Assembly (NCBI GenBank): GCA_020345785.1
Contig: CP070771.1
Span: forward strand, 4,996,733-5,007,571
Direction: 5' to 3'
Origin: Desulfobacterales bacterium
GTDB taxonomy: Bacteria; Desulfobacterota; Desulfobacteria; Desulfobacterales; JAFDCJ01
DNA: 10,839 bases
Shown: piece by piece, positions 1 through 6,814 of the stretch
Layout: each line of letters begins with the position of its first letter
How positions within the stretch are numbered: position 1 is the stretch's first letter
Translations under genes and position numbers: made by a program
The notes under the pieces: generated by a model
The model's database searches: none
What the model saw: only the letters and a program-made list of their open reading frames with translations
What the model was told of the DNA's origin: nothing

Positions 1-22
1 TCTAATCAAAGGGAGGAAACCT

Positions 23-1096
23 ATGCAAACGCAAAAATCCATCTTTATAGGAATAGTTCTCGCGGTGCTTGTTGCGCTGCCGGCCTGGGCTTTTGAGGGC
101 CCGGAACTTTACCCCGGGGAAAAAGCGCTCTACGAGGCGGCTGCCAAGGAAGGCATGGTGGTTTCATTCGACACCGGTCCGACCTGGGCCAACTGGGGAA
201 CGATGTTCAAACGCTTCAAGCAGCGCTATCCGGATGTTGAAATGGCATACAACGATCTGGGATCCGGCGCCACGGTGGTGGCGCTCGAAAAGGCGCGCAA
301 CCGTCCCCAGGCCGATACGGCGTACTATTTTGCCGGCTCGGCCGTTACGGCTTCTGAAAAGGGTTTGCTGGCACCCTTTAAACCGGTCAATTTCGAAAAA
401 TTGCCCGACGTCTACCGGCATCCGCAAGGTGAGTGGTTTGTCATTCACCAGCTGACGATTGCCTTTCTGGTCAATACCAACCTGGTCAAAAATATCCCCC
501 AATCCTGGCAAGATCTCCTGAACCCGGAACACAAAAACAGCATTGTCTATCTGGATCCCCGCACCACAGGGCAGGGTCAGGTGCTGACCTTCGCAGCCAA
601 TTATGCCGCCGGCGGCGACATGCAAAACGTGCAGCCGGGCATCGAATATCTGGCCAAGCTGCACCGGGCGGGCAACGTGCTGCGGGTCGAAGGGACCACA
701 CCGTATGCCAAGTTTATCAAGGGTGAGATTCCCATTTGGATCGGATATGAAAACGACGGTCTCAAGGCCAAATACCAAGACGGCATGGGAGATGCAATTG
801 CAGTGGTCCTGCCCGAGGAGGCCACGGTGGCCGCTCCCTACGCCATTAGCCTGGTGAAAAACGGCCCCAATCCGAATGCGGGCAAACTCTGGTTGAATTA
901 CATCATGACCGATGCCGGGCAAACCACTTTCGCGGAAGGTTTTGTGCGTCCCTCAGTACCCGACGTGCAAATGCCGTCAGATATCACTGCGCGATTTCCG
1001 GCTGCCCCCCAGTTGCGTCCGCTTGATCTTTTCAAAGCGGCTGAACGCAAAACGGAAATTAACGACGGCTGGACAAAGGAGGTCCTTGGCCAATAA
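23..1096 (+). CDS. ABC transporter periplasmic substrate-binding protein
   Basis: This 357-residue protein should bind a small solute in the periplasm and deliver it to an inner-membrane ABC permease. The N-terminus is a classic Sec signal peptide: basic Lys5, a hydrophobic stretch at about residues 7-20, and an AWA motif with predicted cleavage after Ala23. The mature part resembles the iron/spermidine/putrescine group of extracellular binding proteins. It has an early beta strand (VVSF), a hinge-like segment around LTIAFLVNTN (about residues 144-153), and the late AGKLWLNYIM block (about 288-297) typical of these folds. The ATG is preceded by AAAGGGAGG (8-16) with a 6-nt spacer. The next gene, an ABC permease, starts inside its 3' end, so the two are translationally coupled. 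I cannot name the ligand; metal, polyamine, phosphonate or organic acid are all possible. The transporter role is secure and the specificity is not. Confidence 0.9.
   Translation: MQTQKSIFIGIVLAVLVALPAWAFEGPELYPGEKALYEAAAKEGMVVSFDTGPTWANWGTMFKRFKQRYPDVEMAYNDLGSGATVVALEKARNRPQADTAYYFAGSAVTASEKGLLAPFKPVNFEKLPDVYRHPQGEWFVIHQLTIAFLVNTNLVKNIPQSWQDLLNPEHKNSIVYLDPRTTGQGQVLTFAANYAAGGDMQNVQPGIEYLAKLHRAGNVLRVEGTTPYAKFIKGEIPIWIGYENDGLKAKYQDGMGDAIAVVLPEEATVAAPYAISLVKNGPNPNAGKLWLNYIMTDAGQTTFAEGFVRPSVPDVQMPSDITARFPAAPQLRPLDLFKAAERKTEINDGWTKEVLGQ
1075..1083 (+). promoter_or_regulatory. Ribosome-binding site deciding a TTG start for the permease
   Basis: AAAGGAGGT lies within the last codons of the binding-protein gene, 3 nt upstream of a TTG at 1086. 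It is nearly full anti-16S complementarity, though the spacing is short. A competing signal, GGAGAGG at 1114-1120, sits 7 nt before ATG 1128. The TTG start keeps the basic N-terminal stretch (HKRRR) that would anchor the first membrane helix on the cytoplasmic side, so it is preferred. Confidence 0.55.
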
Positions 1097-1922
1097 CATC
1101 ACCCATAAGCGCCGGAGAGGGCTGGCGATGATGGCTCTCCCCGGCGTCACCGTTTTTCTTTTCTTCTTCGTGCTTCCTCTATCGGTGGTTTTCGGAGAGG
1201 CCTTTCGCGGCGGCGGCGTCGAATTCATGAAAGTCGTCGGCGACCCGGTGTTCCTGCGGGGGCTGCGGGGAACCTTGATTTTGGGAACGGTGGCGCCGGC
1301 GGCTTCACTGCTGGTCGGTTTTGCCGTCGCCTGGCATTTGTCCGCTCTGCGCGAAACGCTGCGCACGGCCCTGCTCTTCTGGATTTCCCTGCCGCTCACC
1401 TTTTCGGGGCTGATCGTGGCCTACGGCTTCATCCTGGCTTTCGGACGCGCCGGATTTATCACGCTGCTGATGGGCGAGATCGGCTTTGATTCGGCGACGA
1501 TGGCCGGTTTCCTTTACAGTCCCGCCGGCCTGGGATTCGCCTACTCCTATTATCTGATTCCGCGCGTGGTGTTGATGATGCTGCCGGTGCTGGTCAATTT
1601 CGACCGCACCCAGCTCATCACCGCCGAATCTCTGGGAGCCGGGCGGTATCGTGCCGTGCTGGACATTCTCATTCCCCAAGTGCTGCCGACCGCGGTGGCC
1701 GCCTTCTGTCTGGTGGCGGCAGTGGCCATCGGCGCCTACGGCACCGCTCTGGCCTTGGTGGGCACCCAAGTCAACATCCTGCCGCTGCAGCTTTACAGCA
1801 AAATTTCCGGAACCGGTACAGATTTCCCCGCCGCTGCAGCGCTGTCCGTCATACTGATGGCGCTTTGCGGCCTGGTGCTGAGTGCCGGGGAAGTGTATGC
1901 CGCCCGGAGCGAAAGAAGATGA
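1086..1922 (+). CDS. ABC transporter inner-membrane permease
   Basis: This is an integral membrane subunit of a binding-protein-dependent importer, 278 residues from the preferred TTG. Hydrophobic segments lie at about residues 20-42, 62-86, 95-118, 148-170, 201-228 and 248-270, giving about six helices. The cytoplasmic EAA loop that docks to the ATPase is visible at about residues 179-200, with AESLGAG followed by the I-P-x-V-L-P end. This is the usual size and plan of permeases of the Fe3+/spermidine/putrescine group. The gene overlaps the binding-protein gene by 11 nt, so the two surely work together. An in-frame ORF extends back to 912, but that part overlaps the binding protein extensively and reads as non-membrane sequence. 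ATG 1128 is an alternative start giving 264 residues. Odd point: neither the partner permease nor the ATPase follows, although the stop overlaps a new ATG (ATGA at 1919). Those subunits may lie upstream of the window, or this unit may be incomplete. Confidence 0.88.
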   Translation: MANNITHKRRRGLAMMALPGVTVFLFFFVLPLSVVFGEAFRGGGVEFMKVVGDPVFLRGLRGTLILGTVAPAASLLVGFAVAWHLSALRETLRTALLFWISLPLTFSGLIVAYGFILAFGRAGFITLLMGEIGFDSATMAGFLYSPAGLGFAYSYYLIPRVVLMMLPVLVNFDRTQLITAESLGAGRYRAVLDILIPQVLPTAVAAFCLVAAVAIGAYGTALALVGTQVNILPLQLYSKISGTGTDFPAAAALSVILMALCGLVLSAGEVYAARSERR

Positions 1923-1990
1923 GAAATTTCATGCCACCCTCACCATCAAATGATGAAAATTTACTCGAATTAAACAGACTGGGCAAAAGC

Positions 1991-1997
1991 AAGGAGG
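1991..1997 (+). promoter_or_regulatory. Ribosome-binding site deciding a TTG start for the URO-D family gene
   Basis: AAGGAGG directly abuts the ATG at 1998, with no spacer, and stands 9 nt before an in-frame TTG at 2007. A ribosome bound here cannot place the abutting ATG in its P site, so TTG 2007 is the likelier start. The protein differs only by three N-terminal residues. Confidence 0.6.
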
Positions 1998-2006
1998 ATG
2001 ATCTGG

Positions 2007-3116
2007 TTGGAAACAGATGATTTATACCGCCAACGTTTGACAAGAATATTGAAGGCCGTGGCGCTGGAGGAACCTGATCGTATCCCGGTGGTGCTGGAAT
2101 ATTCTGGATTTGCCGCTTATGTGACGGGCACCAGAATGGCTGATTTTCTCGGTTCGCCGGTAAAAAACCTGGCAACCATGATCGAGGCCTGGCGGCTGGT
2201 TGGCGGTGCCGACGCCATCAACTATGGTTCTTTCTGGCCCTATGGTTTGTGCTACGACTTTATGTCGAAGGTTGCAGTGCCCGGCATCGATCTGCCCGGC
2301 GATGAGATGTGGCAGGTGGTTGAAACCGAACTGATGAGCAGGGGAGACTACGATCGTCTGTTGGACATGGGGTGGCCCGGCTTTTTTAACGAATTCATGT
2401 CGCAGCGAATTTTACGTGGCGTCCCGCAGGAATATCTACCGCCCAACAGAAAATCGCCGGATGTTCAAAAAGCCTGGCGTGCCGAAGGTGTGCCGGTGTT
2501 AAGCGGCGGTGATGTCACCACCCCCTTCGAATTGCTCTGCGGCTCCCGTTCATTGATGCAATTTTCCATGGACCTGATGGAAATACCGGATAAGGTGATT
2601 GCCGCCATGGATGCGATCGTGCCCCACCTGGCAGACGCTGGCATCCAGCGCGCCAAAAAACGCGGCTACCCGCTGGTCTGGATCGGCGGCTGGCGCGCGG
2701 CACCGTGCATGCTGTCGCCGGACATGTTCCGGCGGTTCGTCTGGCCCTATTTCAGCAGACTGGTCGGCGAGGTGGTGGACGCCGGACTGATTGCCCTGCT
2801 CCATCTGGACTCAAACTGGACCCGCGAGCTTGACCGCTTCAGAGAACTGCCCAAAGGAAAATGCATCATGGCCCTTGACGGCGAAACCGATATTTTCAAA
2901 GCCAAAAAAATTCTCGGCGATCACATGTGTCTGATGGGGGACGTACCCGCTTCCATGCTGTATCTGGAAAGCCCGGCTGCGGTGGTTGCCTATTGCACCA
3001 GGCTGATTCATGAACTGGGGCCAAGCGGCTTGATCCTGCAATCGGGCTGCGACATACCGGCCAATGCCAAGCTGGAGAATGTAAAGGCGATGGTCGCAGC
3101 CGCAATCGGGACTTGA
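2007..3116 (+). CDS. Uroporphyrinogen decarboxylase (URO-D) superfamily protein, MtaA/CmuA-like
   Basis: This 369-residue protein has the URO-D TIM-barrel fold. Besides heme-pathway HemE, the superfamily includes methyltransferases such as MtaA and CmuA that move methyl groups between corrinoid proteins and thiol or folate acceptors, using zinc. Visible landmarks, numbered from the TTG start: an N-terminal helix followed by DRIPVV (about 24-29), a GGDVTTPFELL block (about 167-177), HLDSNW (His266, Asp268), an MGDVPASML block (about 310-318) and SGCDIP (Cys348) before LENVKAM. MtaA-type enzymes bind zinc through H-x-C plus a distant Cys. Here the pattern is H-x-D plus Cys348, so the metal site is a variant, and the HemE active-site motifs are not evident. 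I therefore call it a methyltransferase-like paralogue rather than HemE. It sits 84 nt after the permease and 67 nt before the crotonase gene on the same strand, which suggests co-transcription. The true substrate is unknown. Confidence 0.82.
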   Translation: METDDLYRQRLTRILKAVALEEPDRIPVVLEYSGFAAYVTGTRMADFLGSPVKNLATMIEAWRLVGGADAINYGSFWPYGLCYDFMSKVAVPGIDLPGDEMWQVVETELMSRGDYDRLLDMGWPGFFNEFMSQRILRGVPQEYLPPNRKSPDVQKAWRAEGVPVLSGGDVTTPFELLCGSRSLMQFSMDLMEIPDKVIAAMDAIVPHLADAGIQRAKKRGYPLVWIGGWRAAPCMLSPDMFRRFVWPYFSRLVGEVVDAGLIALLHLDSNWTRELDRFRELPKGKCIMALDGETDIFKAKKILGDHMCLMGDVPASMLYLESPAAVVAYCTRLIHELGPSGLILQSGCDIPANAKLENVKAMVAAAIGT

Positions 3117-3183
3117 AATGGCCCTTTTCCCGAATTGAGAACAAGTCGGATTTTAAAGTGAAAAAACCGCAGGGGAGTGCCAT

Positions 3184-3990
3184 ATGGGATATAAAACGAT
3201 AAAATTTGAGAACCCTTTGGAAGGTGTTGGTTTGATCACATTGAATCGGCCGGAGCGGTTGAATGCGATAAACCTGGACATGCTGGAGGAGCTCCACACA
3301 CTTTTTGAAGAAATTAAAGATCAAGAGACCGCAAGGGTGGTGATTGTAACCGGTGCCGGTCGCGGATTTTGCTCGGGAGCGGATTTGCTGGATGAACGCA
3401 TTTCCAGTGAAGCCGCCACCCTTTTTTCAAGCGCCGCCGCCCATTTGACTAAAATACAAAAAGTATATTCCCGGCTTGTTATAGAAATGCGGCGCCTGCC
3501 GCAGCCGATTATCGCGGCGGTGAATGGACCGGCCGCCGGCGGAGGCATGTGTTTGGCCCTGGCTTCGGATATCATTATTGCCGGTACCGGAGCCGCATTT
3601 ACGCCCTCATTTATCAACATCGGTCTGTCCGGCGGAGAGCTGGGGAGCAGCTATTTCTTACCCCGGCTGGTGGGAAGTGCCCGTGCGGCTGATATTTTGA
3701 TGACCGGGCGCACCGTGGATGCCGCCGAAGCCGATAAAATAGGACTCATCAGCCGTCTGGTAGAAAATGAGAGACTGATGAAAGCGGCGCTGGAGATCGC
3801 CTCGAGCATGCTTGATAAAACGCCGTTGGGACTGCGTCTTACCAAAGAAGCACTCAATCAGAACCGGAACGCCCCCTCTCTGGAGGCCGCCGTCGAGCTC
3901 GAGAACCGCAACCAGAGCATTCTCTGCATAACCCCCGAATTCTTCAAAGCCGTCGAAAAATTCAGCCAACGGAAAAAGAATGAAAAATAA
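3184..3990 (+). CDS. Enoyl-CoA hydratase/isomerase (crotonase) family protein
   Basis: This is a crotonase-fold enzyme of 268 residues, acting in the cytoplasm on a CoA thioester. The N-terminal GLITLNRPERLNAIN stretch (16-30), the oxyanion-hole strand GRGFCSGADLLD (59-70) and the second oxyanion glycines AAGGGM (117-122) are all present. Next come the FLPRLVG block (158-164) and the TGRTVDAAEADKIGLI helix-turn (174-189) that are standard in the family. The start is supported by AGGGGAG (3171-3177), 6 nt before ATG 3184. Oddity: the two catalytic glutamates of rat mitochondrial hydratase (Glu144, Glu164) align with Cys123 and Ser142/Phe143 here. Glu152 in GGELG lies where some isomerase and dehalogenase members carry an acid. 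It may therefore be an isomerase, dehalogenase or other crotonase variant rather than a true hydratase. Its position after the URO-D gene suggests a shared catabolic role. Family is certain, reaction is not. Confidence 0.9.
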   Translation: MGYKTIKFENPLEGVGLITLNRPERLNAINLDMLEELHTLFEEIKDQETARVVIVTGAGRGFCSGADLLDERISSEAATLFSSAAAHLTKIQKVYSRLVIEMRRLPQPIIAAVNGPAAGGGMCLALASDIIIAGTGAAFTPSFINIGLSGGELGSSYFLPRLVGSARAADILMTGRTVDAAEADKIGLISRLVENERLMKAALEIASSMLDKTPLGLRLTKEALNQNRNAPSLEAAVELENRNQSILCITPEFFKAVEKFSQRKKNEK

Positions 3991-4201
3991 TATCGTAAAA
4001 TTGGCTTAGAAATCTCAAATTTTGTTCGAGGGCCCCGCTAAACAAAAGCCCAATTTCATGTCTTATTTTAAAATTAAAATGTGTTCAACAAGGCGCCCCG
4101 TGAATTGAAAGCGGAGTCGCGCCAACGGCGGGATGAGCAGTAAATTTCGATTCGCGGGACAATGCCGCCATCGGGCAAGAGATGGGGTTTATAAACCAAT
4201 T

Positions 4202-4942
4202 CTATAATTTTACCCATCTGGGGGCCGGTTGCACCCACCGATTCGTACTGCCGTCATAAAACCACTTGTCCGGAAAGCCGCGTCGTCTGATGAAGGTGGG
4301 ATTTTCAGACCATTTGATAATCTGCTCGTACGCGTCGTGAAGCCTTCTGAAAGCGTTAGCATCACCGCCCAAATCGGGGTGATGCTGCATGGCCTGTTTA
4401 CGATAGGCCGATTTTATTTTCTTCTGAAGTTCCGGTGAATTCAGGTCGGATTTGTTAAGCTTTAGAAATGTCAGGGACTTGGCCAGCCGGACGGGTTCTC
4501 TCACCTCTAATGGCCGGATGGGCGTTGCATCGGCACTTTTGCTCTCGGCTTTTTCAAGCAAAAAACGCGTGGCAAGATAGCGTTTGTTGGTGCGATTTTT
4601 TTCCGCCCACCAGGCGTTGCCCAGAATGTTGGACATGGTACAATAATCTTCAACCGGTTTTCGACCATAGGTTCGGGGGAAAAGATAACTGAAAAGCTCA
4701 CCCGAGCCATACGGCAAAACGTTTAAAATAATAACGGAATCGGTAAAATAAAAGGTCGCATATCGCGTGTTCAACGCTTTCAGCAGTCCGGTTCTGAGGT
4801 TAAGAGCATAGCGCATCTTCTGGCGGCACTCGATGGAACAATATTTACGGCGTGCCATGTTCTCATATGTTCCGCAGGACAGGCAGCGATTTTTGGAATT
4901 GCCTTTTGAAAAGGTCAGACTATTTTTAGTGTCGGCGTTCAT
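4202..4942 (-). CDS. Zinc-finger and J-domain (DnaJ-like) protein
   Basis: This 246-residue soluble protein lies on the minus strand. A four-cysteine cluster at Cys20, Cys23, Cys35 and Cys39 (C-x2-C-x11-C-x3-C) looks like a small zinc ribbon or treble clef. A middle region (about 50-150) is unrecognised; it contains aromatic strands and GNAWWAEKNRTNKRYLATRFLLE (112-130 region). A J domain occupies about residues 157-211, with the diagnostic HPD tripeptide at 188-190 before LGGDANAF and a final helix DAYEQIIKW. A short tail rich in Trp and Pro (FPDKWFYDG onwards) ends the protein. J domains stimulate the ATPase of DnaK, so this is probably a specialised co-chaperone recruiter. It lacks the Gly/Phe region, the CxxCxGxG repeats and the C-terminal substrate domains of DnaJ itself. 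No Shine-Dalgarno sequence precedes the ATG (complement of 4940-4942), but a later start would delete the zinc cluster. It is convergent with the crotonase gene (211 nt apart) and divergent from the OmpA-like gene. Confidence 0.85.
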   Translation of the reverse strand: MNADTKNSLTFSKGNSKNRCLSCGTYENMARRKYCSIECRQKMRYALNLRTGLLKALNTRYATFYFTDSVIILNVLPYGSGELFSYLFPRTYGRKPVEDYCTMSNILGNAWWAEKNRTNKRYLATRFLLEKAESKSADATPIRPLEVREPVRLAKSLTFLKLNKSDLNSPELQKKIKSAYRKQAMQHHPDLGGDANAFRRLHDAYEQIIKWSENPTFIRRRGFPDKWFYDGSTNRWVQPAPRWVKL

Positions 4943-5071
4943 TGGGGTATATATGCAAAGATGCAGCCTTCAAGGTCCACCGGCGTCGCCGGCCGCCTAA
5001 GCCTACCAGTCTTTGGCTGGATTGCCCGCTTTGTGAGGCCAGCCATACTGATCCAGCAAGAGATTTCTGAA
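4943..5071 (-). promoter_or_regulatory. Predicted structured 5' leader of the J-domain gene
   Basis: If transcription starts just past the minus-strand promoter (5078-5107), the J-domain mRNA carries about 130 nt before its ATG. Two inverted repeats fall in it. One is TGGCTGG/CCAGCCA (5014-5020 with 5039-5045, 18-nt loop). The other is the near-palindrome CCGGCGTCGCCGG (4980-4992, 6-bp arms). A further 4-bp arm, CCAG at 5006-5009, can pair with CTGG (5017-5020) and so competes with the larger hairpin. No Shine-Dalgarno sequence is seen before the ATG. I matched it to no riboswitch class I know. The repeats are directly visible; the leader boundaries and any regulatory role are inference. Confidence 0.35.
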
Positions 5072-5077
5072 AAATTT

Positions 5078-5107
5078 ATCATATCATGCTTGGGTTCATA
5101 AGGTCAA
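5078..5107 (-). promoter_or_regulatory. Predicted sigma70-type promoter for the J-domain gene
   Basis: Read on the minus strand, TTGACC (5102-5107) is 18 nt upstream of TATGAT (5078-5083). Each hexamer matches the consensus at 5 of 6 positions. Transcription would start near 5071 and run toward 4942. No other gene competes for this promoter. Confidence 0.55.
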
Positions 5108-5141
5108 AGGCCAACCTGCCTCATCTTTTCACTCTTTATGC

Positions 5142-5170
5142 TTGCCAAATTAAAAAACAAAAAATATGAT
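5142..5170 (+). promoter_or_regulatory. Predicted sigma70-type promoter for the OmpA-like lipoprotein gene
   Basis: TTGCCA (5142-5147) and TATGAT (5165-5170) are separated by exactly 17 nt, each 5 of 6 to consensus, in an AT-rich stretch. The start would be near 5177, leaving about 30 nt before the ATG with AGGAGG at 5193-5198 (8-nt spacer). Together with the opposing promoter 35 nt away, this forms a divergent control region. Confidence 0.6.
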
Positions 5171-5206
5171 GCGATGAATTTATAAATATTCGAGGAGGAT
5201 AATAAG

Positions 5207-6691
5207 ATGATGAAAACCACCCCGGACATTAAAGCCACATTTATTCGGATCATGCCGGCATTAATTGTCATATTTTTGCTTGGTTGCGCCGGACCTCAGC
5301 TGGAAGTTGAACCGATTTCTAAATCAGAAAATCCCCAGGAGCTTATTAACCAACTGGATAATAGTATCGCCCTGGCGCGCAAAAATCAGATAAATGTGCT
5401 GGCGCCCACCTGGTTTGAAAGAGCAGAATCCTCCCTTGATGCCGCCAAAAAGGGCCTGGAAAAAGGAGATCAGCTTTCTGAAATTCTTGACAATATCGCA
5501 ACCGGTCGGGCTCAGCTGCGCCGGGCGGAAGAAATCGCCAAAGTGTCGCAAACCATGCTGCCGAACGCAATCAGAGCACGTACAATGGCCCGTGAGGCAG
5601 GTGCTACAAATCTGGGCGAAGAATATGCCGATGCCGAAGAGCGGTTTATCGGCCTCACCCGGGCAATTGAAGATAATAATATAAATTATGCCCAGCGCAA
5701 TCAGGCTAGAGTGGTAGAACGTTTTCGGGTAGTCGAATTAAGAGCCATTAAGATCCAAACCATCGGCGAAGTCCGCCGCCTGATTCAGTCTGCCCAAAAA
5801 CAGGGCATGCATAAGATTGCGCCCCAGTCTTACGCCACCGCCCAGCAGAAACTGGCAGCGGCAGATGCATTCATTACCCAGAATCCATACCAAAAAGAAG
5901 AAATGCATAAACTGGCCGCCGAAGCGCTTTTCATGGCCCAGCGGCTGCACATCGTCGCCCAACAAAGTGAAAAGGCGGAAAACATGGAGCCCGAACAAAT
6001 CACCCTGTGGGCAGAGGGGTTGTTGTACCAAACATCCGAAAAACTCGGCGCCCCGGACATGCGCAACCAGCCCTTTAACAAACAGCTTGAAAATATACTC
6101 GCCACCGTGTCGGCGCAACATGCCGATCATGATTTCATCGTTGAAAACAGCAAAAAACAGCAAAGCGAAATCGAAAAACTGCAGCAACAAATTGCCAGCC
6201 TGGAAGGACAAACCCTGAAGGAACATCAGGAAAAGGAACGATTGCTGGCCGAAAAACGGTTTAACGAAAAACTCAGCAGTATTCAGCACTATTTCAAACC
6301 CAACGAGGCCGAAGTCTACAAAAAAGAAAATCAGGTCATTATCCGGTTAAAGGCCATGCAGTTTCCGGTGGGACAAAGCGTGATTATGCCTGAAAATTAC
6401 GGCCTGCTCAGCAAGGTTCAGCGTGCCATACGCACGTTCGGTGAACCGGACGTCATCATCGGAGGCCATACGGACAGCACCGGGTCGGAAGATTTAAACG
6501 AACACTTGTCGCAAAAGCGGGCAGATGCCGTACGGCAATATTTTGTGGCGAACGGGACGCTGCCGTATGAGAAAATTATCGCCGTCGGCTACGGATCCAT
6601 GCGCCCGATTGCATCCAATGCCACCGAAAACGGCCGGGCGATGAACCGGCGCATCGATGTCATCATTGCACCGGAGGTCAAACAAAATTAA
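5207..6691 (+). CDS. OmpA-family lipoprotein with tandem N-terminal helical repeats
   Basis: This 494-residue cell-envelope lipoprotein probably links the outer membrane to peptidoglycan. The signal peptide ends in a lipobox, LLGC, with the lipidated Cys27. Residues about 54-252 are three related all-helical repeats of about 65 residues (54-117, 121-182, 188-252), similar to DUF4398-type modules. Each has a small-residue helix, a turn with AP, AT or similar, then an aromatic/Ala-rich second helix. Residues about 312-355 form a charged Gln/Glu/Lys-rich coiled coil. Residues about 372-488 are the OmpA C-terminal domain: LKAMQFPVGQS, then GGHTDSTGS with the diaminopimelate-binding pair Asp423 and Arg438 (15 apart, as in OmpA), and a final NRRIDVII strand. 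There is no beta-barrel, so it is a lipid-anchored OmpA-like protein (Pal-like at its C-terminus), not a porin. AGGAGG lies 8 nt before the ATG. It appears monocistronic. Confidence 0.88.
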   Translation: MMKTTPDIKATFIRIMPALIVIFLLGCAGPQLEVEPISKSENPQELINQLDNSIALARKNQINVLAPTWFERAESSLDAAKKGLEKGDQLSEILDNIATGRAQLRRAEEIAKVSQTMLPNAIRARTMAREAGATNLGEEYADAEERFIGLTRAIEDNNINYAQRNQARVVERFRVVELRAIKIQTIGEVRRLIQSAQKQGMHKIAPQSYATAQQKLAAADAFITQNPYQKEEMHKLAAEALFMAQRLHIVAQQSEKAENMEPEQITLWAEGLLYQTSEKLGAPDMRNQPFNKQLENILATVSAQHADHDFIVENSKKQQSEIEKLQQQIASLEGQTLKEHQEKERLLAEKRFNEKLSSIQHYFKPNEAEVYKKENQVIIRLKAMQFPVGQSVIMPENYGLLSKVQRAIRTFGEPDVIIGGHTDSTGSEDLNEHLSQKRADAVRQYFVANGTLPYEKIIAVGYGSMRPIASNATENGRAMNRRIDVIIAPEVKQN

Positions 6692-6699
6692 AAAATGGC

Positions 6700-6722
6700 T
6701 AATCCCGCTTGCAGCGGGACTA
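6700..6722. terminator. GC-rich hairpin after the OmpA-like gene (weak terminator candidate)
   Basis: TCCCGCT (6703-6709) and AGCGGGA (6713-6719) form a perfect 7-bp stem with a 3-nt TGC loop. Adding one mismatch extends the arms to 10 nt (6700-6709 with 6713-6722). No T-run follows on the plus strand. On the minus strand the stem is followed, a few bases on, by six T residues (complement of 6690s), so it would act better against antisense transcription. It lies 9 nt after the OmpA-like stop. Confidence 0.4.
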
Positions 6723-6726
6723 AATT

Positions 6727-6744
6727 GCCTAAAATGCCTAAAAT
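6727..6744 (+). repeat. Short tandem direct repeat
   Basis: GCCTAAAAT occurs twice head to tail (6727-6735 and 6736-6744), right after the hairpin, in the 131-nt spacer between the OmpA-like and amidohydrolase genes. It is too short to classify, and could be the residue of an interspersed intergenic repeat. Confidence 0.5.
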
Positions 6745-6814
6745 TAAGGAAACGCTGCGCTCGATCTCTTTTTAAAAGATGGAAAGAATACCATCATTTT
6801 AGCTCATTTATGAC

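Noticed and set aside
164..922. 252-codon open frame on the minus strand opposite the binding-protein gene
   Set aside because: The plus strand encodes a full ABC binding protein with signal peptide. The antisense frame is Gly/His/Arg-rich, has no recognisable domain and is a by-product of GC-rich third positions.
912..1085. N-terminal extension of the permease frame back to ATG 912
   Set aside because: It lies wholly within the binding-protein gene. Its Arg/Cys-rich translation is not permease-like, and strong start signals exist at 1086 and 1128.
3991..4201. Possible terminator or small gene between the convergent crotonase and J-domain genes
   Set aside because: Only a bulged match between AAATTGGCTT and AAGCCCAATTT with a long loop and no following T-run was found. 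No credible small frame is present.
4980..5045. Integron attC site suggested by the palindromic stretch
   Set aside because: The required RYYYAAC/GTTRRRY core sites are not present, and no cassette array or integrase is in the window.
4943..5071. Cyclic-di-GMP (GEMM) or other known riboswitch in the J-domain leader
   Set aside because: A GGGCAA string resembles part of GEMM, but the ordered tetraloop-receptor and ACGCAAAGCC-type segments are absent. No known class fits.
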